NCBI GenBank assembly: GCA_021432635.1 | Contig: MU270023.1 | Location: forward strand, 1,347,856 to 1,408,283 | Direction of reading: 5' to 3' | Origin: Thozetella sp. PMI_491 | Lineage: Eukaryota > Ascomycota > Sordariomycetes > Chaetosphaeriales > Chaetosphaeriaceae | DNA: 60,428 nt | In this document: positions 22,530-38,200 of the stretch, piece after piece | Position numbering within the stretch: position 1 is the first letter of the stretch | Layout: each line of letters starts with the position of its first letter | Made by a program: the position numbers and the translations under genes | The notes under the pieces: generated by a model | Seen by the model: only the letters and a program-made list of their open reading frames with translations | What the model was told of the DNA's origin: nothing | The model's database searches: none

Positions 22530-23081
22530 TATTAAAAGGTAAGATAAGTAATTAATTTTAATAATATAAGTAATAAAATATATATAAAAAGTAGGTCTAG
22601 CTAGTAAATCTTTTAAGGTATAAGTATAAGTAATTTAAGTATATATATAAAAAGATAAAGATCTAAGATTTAAATTAGGGAGTAAAGCTATATATATATA
22701 AATTATATAGCTTTATTAATTATTATATTAAAATAGTTTATCTTTTACTATATTAATATACTTATAAAGACTAGTATATAAAATATTTACTTATATTTAA
22801 AACACTTTATCTTTTTATGTGTTTTATACCCTTATTAATAAATATATATTAAAAAGGCTTAGTATATATATTTTTAACTTGTTTATATAATATAACTATT
22901 TTATATAAGAAGTAGTTATTATATAAAATTATAGATACTTTAAAGTATATAATTATTTTTACTTATATAAATCTTTTATAAGTATAAGGCTTTTTTACTT
23001 ACCCTAAAAGTATATAATCTATATGTTTTATAATATATATTTTAAGATCTATAATTAATAATAGGTTATATATTAATAATT
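22530..23081 (+). repeat. 550-bp dispersed repeat, full-length copy, heavily RIP-mutated
   Basis: Aligns end to end with 2409-2962; nearly all differences are C-to-T or G-to-A (for example GGTCCGGCCAACGGATCC becomes GGTCTAGCTAGTAAATCT). This makes it a useful reference for RIP direction. Confidence 0.8.
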
Positions 23082-24074
23082 TACTTAAAGCTTAGTAAAT
23101 AAAATAAAAGTGCTTTATAAACCTAGTTAAACCTAATATTATAAAGAATATTTATAGTATTATATTAAACTAAATAAGTAACTTATCTATAATAAAAGCT
23201 ATAAAAAATACTAGCTTAACTCTACTTAGAGTTAAAGATATAATATAAAGAATCTTATCCTTTAGTTAAAGTATTAATATCTTTTAAGTTTTATCTATTT
23301 ATATTTAATTAATAACTCTAAGAAATATAAGAAAGAGTATTATAAAAGAATTAATTATAAATATTAAAGAGATATTATTAAAAGCTTTTAAATATTTATC
23401 TTATTCTTTTTTAATAGGATTAAAAAGTAGATAAATAATATAAGAGATTTTAATAAAGAGGAATTTATTAAATAGATTATTAAATTTAGCTTTAATATAA
23501 AAAAGAAAAGCAAAGAACTAATTATTCTTAAGAGGATAATTTTAGACTTAATAAAAGGAGAGAAATATAATTAAAGGCCTTTTTATAACTATAAAAGATC
23601 TCTTAATAACTATATCTTATTAGACTATTTTAATAACTTTTATAAATAGTTAGATTATTACTTTAAAGCTAGGATAAAAGCTAATTAATAAACTAGTATA
23701 AAATATTAAATAGTTTATTTATATAGTTATAAAAAGAATATCTTAATAACTTAGTCTTAATAAAAACTATTAATTAAATTAAGTAGATCTTCTCTAAGTA
23801 TTTTTACTCTTAGTTTTTATTATAATTTAAAGCTTATTAATATTAATAGTAAATTAAGCTTATTAAATATTATTATATTTATAAAGAAGTTAATTACTTA
23901 ACCTATTAAGGTAAGAAATTAGGTTAAATAACTTTAAGCCTAACTAAAGTAAAAGTAATAAGCTAGAGACTCTTATAATAATAATAATAAAAAGAAAGGT
24001 TTTAAGTAAAAGAATAAAAGCCTAAAGAAGAATATAAACTTATATAATATTAATAACTTATTACTTATACTTAA

Positions 24075-24221
24075 TAAGTTATTATAATTAAGGTATTAAC
24101 TACCTCTTTATAGTTATTAATAAGGCTTAATACTTAAGACTAATAGTTAATAAAGGCAGAACTTTTAATAAATATCTTAAGTATTTATATAGATATTTAA
24201 CTAATTAAAAAGAATTATTTA
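24075..24221 (+). repeat. Left half of a split solo LTR, with TSD
   Basis: TAAGT (24075-24079) precedes TATTATAATTAAGGTATT at 24080, the RIP-mutated start of the gypsy LTR seen complete at 33181 and 40981. The match runs ~140 bp and is then cut at 24221 by the start of the minus-strand element. The other half is at 50292-50578, followed by TAAGT. Confidence 0.85.
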
Positions 24222-24666
24222 TATTATAACACTAAGATCTTAAGGTTAATATTCTTAATATATAAGGGATTTATTTCTAAGATAAAAAGGGTAAAAACAA
24301 GTAGAGTATTAATTAATATAAGGTAAGATCTAATAGTATAAGTATTAAGCTTATAAATTAAATATAGATTAATTATTAAAGAGTAAAAGGCTAACTAATC
24401 TATTTAAGTAAAGACTATAATCTTATATATTAAGGTGCTTTTTAGGGCTTACTTTAGATTATTAAAGTCTTAAAGCTCTTAGGTAAGCTAAAAGCGTTAA
24501 GCTTATTAAGGGCTAGGTATTTTATAATAATTCTTTCTAATTAATAGAATATTAGTATAGATACCTAAGATATTTACTAGGGGTTTTATTTATTATAACT
24601 ACTTATAGTTAAATATTAGGCTATATTAATAATTATAAAGAGGTAGTTAATACCTTAATTATAATA
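24222..24666 (-). repeat. 3' LTR of minus-strand gypsy element
   Basis: Read on the plus strand it begins TATTATAACACTAAGATC and ends CCTTAATTATAATA; the other LTR ends CCTTGGTCGTAACA, so the original termini were TGTTA...TAACA. This copy is much more RIP-mutated than its partner. Confidence 0.85.
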
Positions 24667-27600
24667 TAAGCTCTCCCTTTTATATTAATATCTTTAATAA
24701 CCTATAAGTAGGCCTATACTTATATTTATCTATTAATATATTATTAAGTTTTCCTTTCCTCTTATATTATTATATACTAATAAGATATTTAGTTATATAG
24801 AGAAATAAAAAACTATTTCTAATAAAACTTAAGAATATTATCTTCTTATTAAATTTATTAATTAAAATAGGGTTAAATCTAATATATTATATTTTTACCA
24901 TTTTAAAAAGGGTTTAAAATATAAGGTGGCTAGTTATTTAGAAAAATATTATTATTATATTAAGTCTAAAAAATTATATAATAACTTATTAATAATAAAT
25001 ACTTATAAGTATTTCTATAGTTTATAAAAGTTATACTTATTAACTTATTAATATAATAGCTTAGAACTTATTAGAGTAGTTTAGGCTAAAGTATAAAAAA
25101 GAAGAGATAAGTAAGGCAATCTATTTTTAATATATTAAGGTATTAATAATATAAAAATCTCTATTTAAGGCTCTTATATAGTTAAATTATTTATATAAGT
25201 AAAAGAAACTAGTTTATTTATAGGGTAAGTAGTTATTTACTTATAAGGTTATAAGTTTAAAAGAGGATATTATTAAGGAGATGTTTTTAGAGTAATATAT
25301 TATAAGGAAAGTATAAGGTTTAAGTGTCTTTAGTGTAATTAATTAAAAGGTAATAGGTTTTAACTTAGTATTAGTTAATTAGGGTTTTAATAGTAAAACT
25401 ATTAGATAAGCTCTTATAAGTTTTCTAGGTATTTATTAAGTTTTTATATATTTTTACTAGTATTATATCTTATTTACTTAACTAAATACTTTAATTTATT
25501 CTTAGTATTATAAGAGTTTATAATATTTTTAACTTTATATTTTAGTTATTTATTAACTTTTATATATTTATCTAGTTTAGTATTTTTAAGTATTAGTTTA
25601 AATAGTAAAATATAAAAAATAAAGTATATCTATATTATTATAAGTAGTTTTAACTTATAAATAACTTTACTAGTTTATTTTTTAATCTAAAATAATCCTA
25701 ACTTTTTAAAGTCTAGTTTATTATTTAATTATATTATCTTAATATTTTTTATAAGAGATAAACCTTATTTTTCTTTTAAAAGGTTAGTTTTTTTAACCTT
25801 TTTTAATTAGTATATTTATTTATTTTATTATAGATAAACTTTATTTTTTTTATAAGTTTATATAAGGTTTTTAATTTTTTAACTCTTAATCTTACTTTAA
25901 GATTCTCTTTTAAATTAAAAGGGGTTTAATAAACTTTTAATTTAAAACTATAGTTAGTAAAGAATAAAAATATCTTAGTTAATTCTTATCTAATATTATT
26001 ATAAGTAAATTAAGTGATTAATAGTAGTTATACCTAATTATTTTACTTATAGTTAATATAATAATATAAGTATTATTTTATAGTTTAATTAAGTCTTTTT
26101 ATTTATTTATTAGACTAAAAGTAATAAGCTATTAATAATTAGTGTTTAGTTTTAACTTAAGCTATAAAGACTTTTTAAAAGTTTAAAGTAAATAATTTAT
26201 CTTTATTACTAACTAGCTTATCTAATAGTTTATAGTTTATAATAATATTTTTTATAAATATATAAACTAGTTCTTTAGTATTATTAACTTTTTTATATAG
26301 GATAAAATAACTATACTTAATAAGTTAATTAATAATTATTAAGATATTATTAAAAGATACTTTAGTTAAAGGTTTTTTTAAGAGTAATAGTTTTATAATA
26401 AAGTCTAAAAAGATTAAGCTTTATAATTTTTCAAGGATTAAAAGGGGTTATAATTCTCTATAGATCTTATACTAATTTACCTTACTTTTATTATATTTAT
26501 TATATTCTTTAATTACTTCTTTTATAATTCTTTTAGCTTTAGGAAAGTTATAGGTGTAATATAATTATTTTAAAGTCTTAATAACTCTTTAATATCTATA
26601 GGGAAAGATTTTATATATATTCTTTTACTAGGTTTTATTATAAGGTGTTAAGGATATAAATCTTCCTATAGAATTAATAGACTTTATTTTTCTTTTTTAT
26701 ATTTTTATTAAGGCTATTTTATATAAAGTCTATAAAGTCTTAATTATTAAAGACTTCTTTAATCTTATTAGTTTAGTTAGGGTTTAAAAGAATTTAAAAG
26801 GTAGTGTTTAACTCTTAGAAAGCCTAGCTTAAGCTTTTATCTTTTAAGATTATTAGGATACTTTATATATATAGTTTTAGTTCTTATATATAGTCTTTTC
26901 TTTAGCTAAGAGCATCTACTTTAGTGTTTTCTAGTCTCTTTTTATATATAATTTTAAAATTAAATTTAAAGAGGAATTTAGTTTATTTAATTTATTATTT
27001 ATTAAGCTCTTTATTAATTATAAAGTAGGTAAGGTTTTTATAGTCTATATAGATAATAACCTAGTGTTATACTTTATAAAGGTAAATCTTTTATTTCTTT
27101 AAGGCTTTAATAATAGCTATTAATTCTTTATTATATATTTAATAGTTAATTTCTACTTTTTTAAGCTTTTTTAAAAAGAAGGTAACTAGGTATAATAGTT
27201 CTTTTTTATTATATTATCTAAGTTATCCTCTTATTATAAAGTCTAAGGAGTTAGTTTTAACTTTATATAGTCTTACTAGATTTAAAAGTATAAGTATAAG
27301 TTTATTTAAGATCTATAACTTAATAGTTTTAAAGGCTTTACTAGCTTAGTTAGTTTATTTAAACTTAGTTTTCTTTTAGGTAAGCTTTATAAGTAGTAGG
27401 GTAAGCTTATTATAGTTTTTTATAAAGTAATAATAGTAATTAGTAAATCTAAGGAAAGCTTATACTTCTTTTACTATTTCTATTAGCAGCTAGTTTTATA
27501 CTACTATTACTTTCTTAGGGTTTATTTTAATAAATCTAGGGGTGGTTTTAAATCCTAGGAAGATAATTTCTTTAATATAAAACTTATTCTTCTCTAGTTT

Positions 27601-30600
27601 TACTAAGAGTTTAACATCTTTTAGGGCTTATAATATAGTATAAATATATTATTTATATTTTATTTTATTTCTTAAGTAGATAAGGATATTATTTAAATAG
27701 ATAATATAAAATCTATTAATATAGGGTTATAAGACATAGTTAATTATAGCTTAAAATATTACTAGGGTATTTTATAGTTTAAATAATATAACTAAGTATT
27801 TATAATATCTATATTTAGTCTTAATTATTATTTTCTATTCTTCTCCTTTTACTATTTAGATAAAGTTATAAACTCTTTTAAGGTTAAGATATATTATTAT
27901 TATAGCTTTTATTAGTTAGTCTTATAGTTTAAATATTAAGGGTAATAACCCTTTATTAAAGATAGTAATATTATTAAGTTATTAATTATTATAACTACTA
28001 GCTTTAATTATAGATTAAATTATTTACTATAAGTATATAAGACGAATAAATAGTTATAACTACCTAATAGCTGCCTAGCTATTAATCTCTATATAGTTAT
28101 ACATATTAAGATTATAATAAGTAGAAAAGCTATAAGTGTTTAAAAGCCTTAGCTCTTTAGATTTACCTCTAATTAAAGCTAGAGAGTAGTTATACTGCTT
28201 TTCTCTCCCTAATCTTTATCTTAAAGTCTTTAGTTATTTATCTAAAGTATAGTTAACCAGCCTTATTATCACCTTATAAAGCTTATTATAATACTACTTT
28301 AAGATCTAAAACACTATAGTTAAAAAGCTTAAAATATCTCACTCTTATAAATAACTTATACTAAGCTTTATAAAGCTAATCTATAAATAATCTTAGCTTT
28401 AAGGAGCTACTAACTACTACTTATACTAAGTATTAATTATACTTAATCTAACTAACTAGATTATAATCTTATTAGTACTAACTTATACCCCTTTCTTTCC
28501 TAATTAAAGTTATTAATAAGTAAGTAATAAACCTATTAACTTATAACTAATGCCTTAATTATAGTTAATATTATTTCTTTTTTACTTTCTTTATTTTTAT
28601 ATATCCCCTACCTAATTCTTACTATATATATATATATAAGAGAAAGCCCTATAAATACTTATTATATAATATAATAATAATATACTATAAACCCCTTTTC
28701 CTCCTCTAAGCCTTAATTAAAGCTGTCTCTACTTAGGAGAACCCTTTTTATATATAAGGATAGCTTTAAGAGAACCTTTATATAAGGCTATAAGCTTATT
28801 ATTAAGAGATACTTTTATTTACCTCCTTTTTATTATACTAGCCTCTTTTAAAGATAATATCCCCTTAATATATAGATTCCTTATCTTAAAGGATAATTAT
28901 TAAAACTATACTAGGTATTAAATATATTAAAAGTAGTAAAAAGTTATTATAAAAGATATAGTATTATTAGATATTATTAATAGTAAGTAGTTTTTTACTA
29001 AGATTTAAGACTATATTATAAAGCTTTTAATATAACCCTTAAGACTAATAGTTAAAGGCTAAAGTAAGCCTGTAAAATATATATAAGACAACCTAGTTAA
29101 TTAACTCCTTATATACCCTATTATAAAAGAACTATTATTAGCTTTAATAGTAATAGATAAGTACTATAAAAACTAGATGATAAAGTTATTATAGTTATTA
29201 TATATAGTATAAGACTAGCTCTCCTCTTACTTTAACTAGTAAATTATATTAAAAGATTAAGTCTACTCTTTAAAAGCTTTTATAACTAACTTTTTTATAT
29301 AGTAATATAACTAAGTACTACTTAATATAAAAATATTATCTCTAGATTAATAGTAAGTAATTATAATATTAAGCTAATCTAAGACTATCTCTAATCTCTT
29401 CTATTTAAAAGACTTATAAATAAGAAAAGATTTAAATTATAAGGACTAGAAAATCTAAATTAAGAATAAACTAATAATAAACTAAATAATCTTTTCTATT
29501 AAAATAGAAAAGATAGCTTATATTATTAGCTAGATTATTAGTATAATAATATAATAACTATATCTTTAAGTAGCTTAAGGTATAGTTAATCTCTTTATAA
29601 GTTTTAAAAAGTTATTAGACTTTTTTAATACTTATTTCTCTAATTAAATAAAAAAGTAAATAGCTTATATAAAGCTTAAATATATATAATTTATAAAAGG
29701 CTTTAATTTTAATAAGTTTACTATTAAGTTTATAACCTAAGTATAATATATTAAACTATATAAAAAAGACTAAAAGAAAACTCTATATAAAATGCTTTAT
29801 ATAAACCTTAAAAAAGCTATAGTTAGCTAATATAATAATATTATAATATTATTTTAAGAATATATTATTATAGTTAAGACGTATATCTTTCTAGACTAAT
29901 AAGAGTATAAATAGGTAGCTTATTATTAATAAAGTGTCCTTTAATAAATAAAAGCCTTTAGATTAGTACTATATATAACTTTATTCCTTGTTTAACCTTA
30001 TAGAGAAATATCCTACTTAAAACCTTTTATACCTCTAGTAAAAGCTACTCTTTAATTAGTAGTACTAATTAAATACTGTTTTAACTATAATTAACTAAGC
30101 TATAGGGCTATAATATACCCTAAGTTAAAATAACTTAGATTAGTTATATAGATCTTAAAGCTTAATAAGGATAATAATAATAACATCTTAAGAGAGGATT
30201 AAAAGGAATAATTAACTAGTAATAATACTAGGAGCTTTAATTATAACTTATTAAACTAGTAGGCTAAGAGTAAGCTTTTACCCTAGTTATTATTATAGTA
30301 TTAATAAGAGCTAACCTTAACCTTATATATCTAGTTGGGGAGAAGTAATTAATAATACCTGTAAAGCTCTTATTTATAAGTATAGTATTATAATTTAATA
30401 CTTTAGTTAATACTTAAGCTAATATTTACCTCTTATTATAATTAGACCTTATTAAGTAGGTTATTAAGTAGCTAGGAGTATAATATTAGAGGCTATTAAA
30501 GCTAGTCTTTATTAAGGGCTTTAATAAGGTCCTGTCTTAAAAGATCTTTAATACTTTAATTATCTACTTATTATTAAATTATTATAAGCTTTTAAATTAA

Positions 30601-33180
30601 CTATTACTAGAGCTAATAATAAGCTATAAGTTAATTATAAGTAATAAGTTTTTAGAGGAATATTATATTACTATTATACTATATAATTATAAGATCTATT
30701 AGCCTTTTATATCCTTATTTATATATAATATCCTTAATATTATCCTTCTCCTTTATATAAAGCCTTTATATATAAGGATAAACTATTAATATAATATTAA
30801 ATATTATACCCTTATTTAAAACTATAATAAAAAGTATTAATCTAATAAGTGTTACTTAAGACAAATAACGATAATCTAAAAAATATCTTTAGATACTAAA
30901 CCTATAAGTAAATTTAATTACTACTTTCTAGCTTAACTTTATTAACTTAATTATATTTTAGACTAGGTTTAATATATTTATATATTAAGTTATACCTTTT
31001 AGCTTAACTAATAAGTTAATAGTCTTTTAAGTGTATATTAATAAGATATTAAGTAACTTATTAAATATTTATTATATTACTTATATAAATAATATATTAA
31101 TCTATTTTAATCACTTAAAAGATTATAATAGTTATATATAATAAATAGTTAAATAACTATAAAATACTAGACTATATAATAATATTAAAAAGACTAAGTA
31201 TTATATTATTAATATTAAGTTTTTAAGATTTATAATTATTATAAGAGGTTGTTATATAGACCCTAATAAAATAATTATAGTTATAAACTAAAGGCCTTTT
31301 AAAAATATATATAAGATATACTTTTTTATTAGGTTTTATAACTTTTACTATTACTTTATATATAACTTTAATTATATTATAAAGCTCTTAGTAAATCTAA
31401 CTAAGACTAGTATTTTATTTATATAAGAAAAGTATTAATAAGATATATTTAATTAACTAAAATATAGCTTAATTAATACTTTTATTTTTAATTATTACTT
31501 ATTAATTATTAAACTATACTAGAAATAAATACCTTTAATAATATTTTAAGAGTAATATTACTTTAGAGATACCTTAATTAGAACTAATATCTAATTAGTT
31601 ACTTTTTTAAAAAGATAGTTAATATTAAGACTAGATATTTAATCTAAGATAAAGAGTTACTAATAATAATTTATACTTATAAGTATTAATAAGCTAAGCT
31701 TATAGGATTAACTACCTCTTTTATAATTATAACTAATTATAAAACTCTTAAATACTTTATAACTAAGTATCTCTTAAATAATAAATAAATATATTAAGCT
31801 TAAAAACTATCTACTTATAACTATAAGATTACTTATTAACTAGGTAAGTAAAATATCCTAGCTAATACCTTATTAAAAAAGTTAGAGCTTATTTATATAA
31901 TAAAAAAATACTATAATTAAGAGTAAATTATAGAAATACTAGATCTTTAATAGGTAATTCTTATCTATATAATCTTCTTACCTATTATTAAAGTTATTAT
32001 TATAAAACTATTAAATAATATATTATTAATAGATTAAATCCTATAGGTAAATCAAGCTATAAAAAGAAGTTAGTAATATATAGATTTCTTTAATTAAAGC
32101 TTTAAAACAGATCTTTTACTTTATAATAATCTCCTTATTATTTTAAATATATTAGGTTTAAATAATATACCTTTTTAAACTACTTTTATTAAATAAGCCT
32201 ATAAGCTTAAAGTTAATAGATATTTAAGATATAATAAAATAAAGGAGCTATTAAAAAAACTATATTACTAATTATCTCTAAGCGCTAATATAAGACAATA
32301 TATTATAAACTATTAATCCTATTATTAGACTAAAATCTTATATAATAAAACCCCTAGACTACTTTAACTACTTTTTATTCTATTAATACTATAATAAAAT
32401 ATTATAATTAATAATAAAAATATATCTAAAGATTATACTAGGTATAATTATATCTAAGTTATTATAGATCGCCTTAATAAATACCTCTTTATACTCTTAG
32501 GGTATAAGGCTAATACTATTAAAGATATAATAAAGCTGTTTTATATTTATATCTAGTATATTTTTAACTCTTTTAATATTATAATCTTTAATTATAGACT
32601 ATAGTTTGTCTTAGTCTTTATAGATAAGATATATTAGCTAATAAGTATAAAGTAAAAGCTTTTTATTATTAATTATTTCTAGATAAATAATAACTTTAAA
32701 GTAATAATATAATAGATTAATTAAAAGCTATATTATTATTATAATTATTTTAAAGATAATTAGTTAAGATATTTACTAGTATTAAACTTTATATAAGTAA
32801 CTACTCCTTATATAAGTATTAGAGTAGCTCCTTATAAGATTAATATAAGGATAATATTAAAGTTATATTATAACTAGTATAAATATATAACTACTAAGTA
32901 AAGTTAAACTAAGGATTTAATATAATTAAAGGCTTAATAGTTTATAAACTATACTTATAAAGTATAAAAATAGGTAAAAAAAATACCTAGTTATAATATA
33001 GATATATTAGAGTTACTAAGTTAATAAGTACTATTAAAAGCCTAATTTTAGTGTTAATAATAAGGTCTTTATCTTTATAAAGAGATAAAGCTTTAACTAG
33101 CTTAATCTAAAGTTAAAGAAGTAAATAAATAGCTTATTTAAGATTGTAAAGGTATATAATAATACTTATATATTAAATCT

Positions 33181-33616
33181 TATTATAATTAAAGTATTAG
33201 CCACCTCCCTATAACTGTTAATAAAGCCTAATACTTAGGACTAATAGTTAGTAAGAATAAAACCTCTAATAAATACCTTAAGCAACTATATAAATATTTT
33301 ACTAATAAGAAAGGATTACCTCCTTAAAGGCTTAATAATAATTTAGATTATTAGGTAAGCTAGATCACTAGCGCTCTTTAGGATAGGTAAGCTATAAAAG
33401 AGCAACCTAGTATATAAGACTATAGTTTCTACTTAGATAGATTAGTTAGCCTTTACTCTTTAATAATTAATCTCTATTAGTTTATAAGCTTAACACTTAT
33501 ATTATTAGATCTTACCTTATATTAATTAATACTCCACTTATCTCTACTCTCTCTACCTTAGGAAAGAATCTCTTATATATTAAGAATATTAACCTTAAGA
33601 TCTTAATATTATAATA
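33181..33616 (+). repeat. 5' LTR of innermost gypsy element
   Basis: Starts TATTATAATTAAAGTATTAGCC and ends GATCTTAATATTATAATA. Aligned with the 3' LTR, all the differences I compared are transitions. Confidence 0.9.
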
Positions 33617-34726
33617 TATTAATTACTTTCTTTTAAAGGATAAGATAAGTATAATTAACAATGTTTTATAGTTAATATATCTAGTAAAAACACCCTATCT
33701 ACTAGTAGTTATAATTCTAGTAAGTCCAATAAGAAAAAGGAAAAGGCCCCTGCTTAGTATAGTTTTAACTAAGAAATAAAAGACGCTAATAATAGTAGAG
33801 ATAATACTAAGTATATTAATATAAAAAAGGACCTCTCTTAGATAAAAAAACTAATTAGTAAGCTATATACTAATACTACTTAAGTATTTTAACTTAAAAG
33901 TAATCTATATATTATATATATTATTATTAATATTATTATAACCCCTATTAAAAGATGTAAAAAGCTAAGGCTTAACTAACCCTAACCTTTTAATAGTACC
34001 TATAGATATTTAAAAAGCTATCTAGCTTAAATAAGAGTTTATTATTTTTTTATACTAATAGTTTCTAGAGTAAATATAAAAAAGTAGTATATACTAGCTT
34101 ATTTCTAAAGGGAAAAGTATTAGTATAGTTTAAACTATATCTTATAGACTTCTTTAAAAAAGGATTTACTATAGAACTTAAACTAGAAACTTATAATATC
34201 TTTATGACTTATATAAGATATAAATAAGCTTTAAAATCCCTCTTTTAAGAATTAAATAAGAAATACTAGTGGGAATAAAACCTATACTAATTTAAGTAGA
34301 AAGGATTAGTAGTCTAATATATAATAGAATTTTAATGATTCTACTTACTCTTAGATTATACTTATAAAACTAAGAAGTTTCTATTTTATTAAGAACTTAA
34401 AAGTAAAGTTAAAGATAAAGTTTTAAAGCTTAACCCCTTAGAAGATTTTTTATTATATATAAAAATAATAACCTATATTAATAACTAATTATATAAATAA
34501 AAGATAGAAAAATAGTAGTAAGAACCCTGATAATTAGCTAATACTAGAAAACTATAATAAAATAACTAGTCTAAATAATCTATTAATTAATATTAGAACT
34601 GTTAAATAATAGTATATAGGATATATTTAAGACTTATAGACTTAAATATAATATAATAAAAATTAAAATAAGACTTTAAAGATATTAAGTGTTATAACTA
34701 TTAAAAAAAGAGATATAATACTGTTA

Positions 34727-35285
34727 ATATATAACCTACTATTAAATATAGATCTTAAAATATATATTATAAAATGCACGGGCTATATATCTTTAAGGCA
34801 GATAAGAAAGCCTTATACTTATAAAAGATCTATATAAGTAAAAACAACTATACGCTTTAAAGTATTTATAATTCTATATAATAGCTACCTCTTATATAAA
34901 ACAATTATACTATATAAAAACGCTTAAAATAAATTAAAATATATACTAAGCCCTTTTAATATATATCTATTAATAAGAGTATAAAACGTATAAAAAGATA
35001 AAGTGTTTTAAATATAAGTAAGCGTTTTATATACTTATCTTTATAAGTATACTAATATAGTAAAAGATAAGCTATCTTAATATAGTAATTAGTAGGGCTA
35101 TATAGTCTATATATATATAGCTTTACTCTTTAATTTAAATCTTAGATCTTTATCCTTTTATATATATATACTTAAATACACTTATACTTCCACCTTAAAA
35201 GATCTATTAGCTAGACCTACTTTTTATATATATTCTACTGTTTATATTATTAAAATTAATTACTTATTATATCTTTTAATATATA
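34727..35285 (-). repeat. 550-bp dispersed repeat inserted in gypsy gag
   Basis: The reverse complement of the 2409-2962 repeat interrupts the plus-strand gypsy element. The minus-strand copy of the same gypsy family has the uninterrupted sequence near 48720-48790, which gives the pre-insertion site. An AATACT motif occurs at both edges and may be the target duplication. This shows that the 550-bp unit is itself mobile. Confidence 0.75.
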
Positions 35286-38200
35286 TTAATACTTATAAAT
35301 AACTAAAGAAGATAAGTTAAAAACTAGTACTTAAAAGTAGTTAGTTAACTTAATATAGTATAAACTAGTTTAAACCTTAAGTATAACTATATAAAATAAC
35401 CTAGTTAATAATACTATAGATCTTTATAATACCTATATTATAATATTAATAAAAAGACTATCTCTTAATTAATATATAGCCTTAAATAAATTAGTAACTA
35501 GAAAAGTTATACTATACCTAGGAATAATAATAGATATAAATTATTTACTACTATTAATTAGAAATAATATAATCCTAACTATATAAAAACTAAAGCTAAT
35601 TATATATTATAGACTAAATAAACTATATAAAATAGATAGAGTTAAGGCTTATTTAAAGTATTAAAGTAAAAGAATTTACTATATTAAAGACTAAGGAGAA
35701 ATAATAATATATATTTATTATAAAAAACATTTATTTCTCTAAATACTACTACTTTTAAAGTATATAATAAATACTTTAAAAATAAGAAGAAATACTATTT
35801 TTTAAACCTAAATAATTCTAAGTATAATATATATATTAAAGATAAAACCTTATATATAAGGTAAGAACCTAGTAATAAATAACAACTAGGAAAACTTTAA
35901 TAATTAAATATTTTAACACTTATATCTAAATAACTAAACTACCTTAAATAATACCTTATAATAGTATATTATAATAATAAAAAAGTCTAGAAGATATAGT
36001 TAAATAACTCTCTTATTAAAACCTATATCTATAAAGAAAATATTAAATAGCTTATCTTTTATATACCTAAGTAATAAGGAGAAGAATTTAATAACTTATT
36101 AGAAATTAAGGAAGAATTAATAGAGGAAATATATAATATACCCCTATTTATAGTTTAAGAATATCTAAGGATTAGACTTAACTTAATCTTAAAAGGGGAA
36201 TATACCTTATTCTTTATAGATAGAGTTTTATATTATAATTTACTAAAAAATAATTAATAGTTAAACTATTAAGATAATTCTTAAATAAACTCTTAATATA
36301 AATATTATAAAGAAATTATTTAGATATAATATATTATACTATGTAAAATATATATTATAGATAAATTAAAGTATAATTTCTTCCTTATTAGATATAAAAC
36401 ATAGTAAATTAATAATCTTTACCTATAAGAAGAAATAAAATATTAGGAAATAAAAGACTAATATAATAGATAGGCTACCTTTAGGCTAAACTTTTAATTC
36501 CTAGTATATTATAAAAATAAACTAAATATAATATAATATATTTTAGCTATATACCTATATTATTACTTAGAGAAAACTATATAATAGTATTAAGGAAAAG
36601 TATAAGGATATACTCTTATAAGAGAAGACCTTATTAACTTATAAATAACTAAGGAATAAATTAAAGCTACAGAATATATATAAGAATAATTTATTAATAT
36701 AAGACTTAAGCTTTAACTTAAAGATTTTATATAGTATAAATTATAACCTATAAATAAAAGCTAATACTTATAACTAACCCTAAGATAAGACTAGATAAAA
36801 AATAATAGATATTACTTATAAAGAGTTAATAAGATAATCTAAAAATAAAGGCTCTTATAGTAGCTACTAGCTTAAACTTAAGACTATTTACCTATATATT
36901 TATTATTAATAATTAATATAATATTACTATAATAATTAATAATAAATCTTAAAGAAACTATATATTACCTAGAGTTATTAATTAGCTATAACTACCTTAA
37001 AATAAGAAAGAATTTATATATTACTTATATATTATAAAAGTAGAACTAGCTTAATATAAAAAGAGAGATATTATAATAAAAACTATACTTCTCTTAATAT
37101 TAGCTTATAATATATATAATAAAGAAGTAACCTTTAATATTATAGAAATTAAACTATATTATTTAATTTTAAGGATATTATAATTATAAAAAAACAACCT
37201 AAGAATTAACTAAATAACTAGCTAGATATTCTTTAGATTAGTACTTAAAAAATATACCTAACTAATCTTAAAGAAAGAAATTAAAGATGTTTAAAGAGAC
37301 TTAGCTTTTAGTATAACTTATATAAGATCTTTAAGTAAGCCTATAGAAAAGACTTTTAAGATATTAATAATTATTAAAGTATTTATAATAAGAACCTTAA
37401 GTAAAATACTAAAAGAATATTAGAAATATAATAAATTATTTAAAGGAATATTAGATATAAGGTTATTAGAATATAGTTAGTTTAACTATTATATACTAAT
37501 TAAACCAGGAGAATAACTTAAACTATATAAAATCTATAGATTAAATAAGGAAAAACTTATAGCTTTATAATAGTATTTTAATAAAAACCTAGAGAAAGGT
37601 TATATATAACTGTTAAATTTACTAGTAAGATATTTAATCTTATTTATATCTAAGAAAAGTAAAGATAGGATAAGAAAATAGAGATTATATATTAATTATT
37701 AATAGTTTAATAGTATTATTATCTTAGATAGAAGATTATTACCTTTAATATTTAAATTATAAGATTAACTAATAAAAGCTATAATAATAATATACTTTAA
37801 CCTTAAAAGAGCTTATAACTTAATCTAAATAGTAAAAGGAAAAGAATAGAAAATAATAATTAAAATTAAGTATAGATATTATAAGTATTTAGTTATACCT
37901 TTTAAACTATAAAATACTTTAGTAATATTTTAAGCTATAATTAACTATATCTTATAACTTTATATTAATAGATTTTTTATTATCTACTTAGATAATATCC
38001 TTATCTATTTAAAAAATAAAATAAAATATAAGTAATATATTTATATTATATTATAAGTACTAAAGAATGTTAAACTCTTAATAAAATTAAAGAAGAGCGA
38101 GTTTTATATTAAAAAAACTATCTTCTTAGGATTTAAAATTATTTTTAAATTTATTAAAATAGACCTTAAAAAAATAATAGTAGTATAAGATTAGCTACTA

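Larger units (their letters stand above)
19196..24074. other. AT-rich RIP block, left of the LTR nest
   Basis: TpA-saturated sequence with stops in every frame. It holds a partial (19527-19772, minus) and a full (22530-23081, plus) copy of the 550-bp repeat in inverted orientation, with 2.76 kb between them. The interval between, and the stretch 23082-24074, resemble decayed coding sequence of transposons (long Lys/Asn/Ile-rich pseudo-frames) but cannot be classed with confidence. A short CTAGATCACTAGTGATTTA palindrome lies near 21800. Confidence 0.7.
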
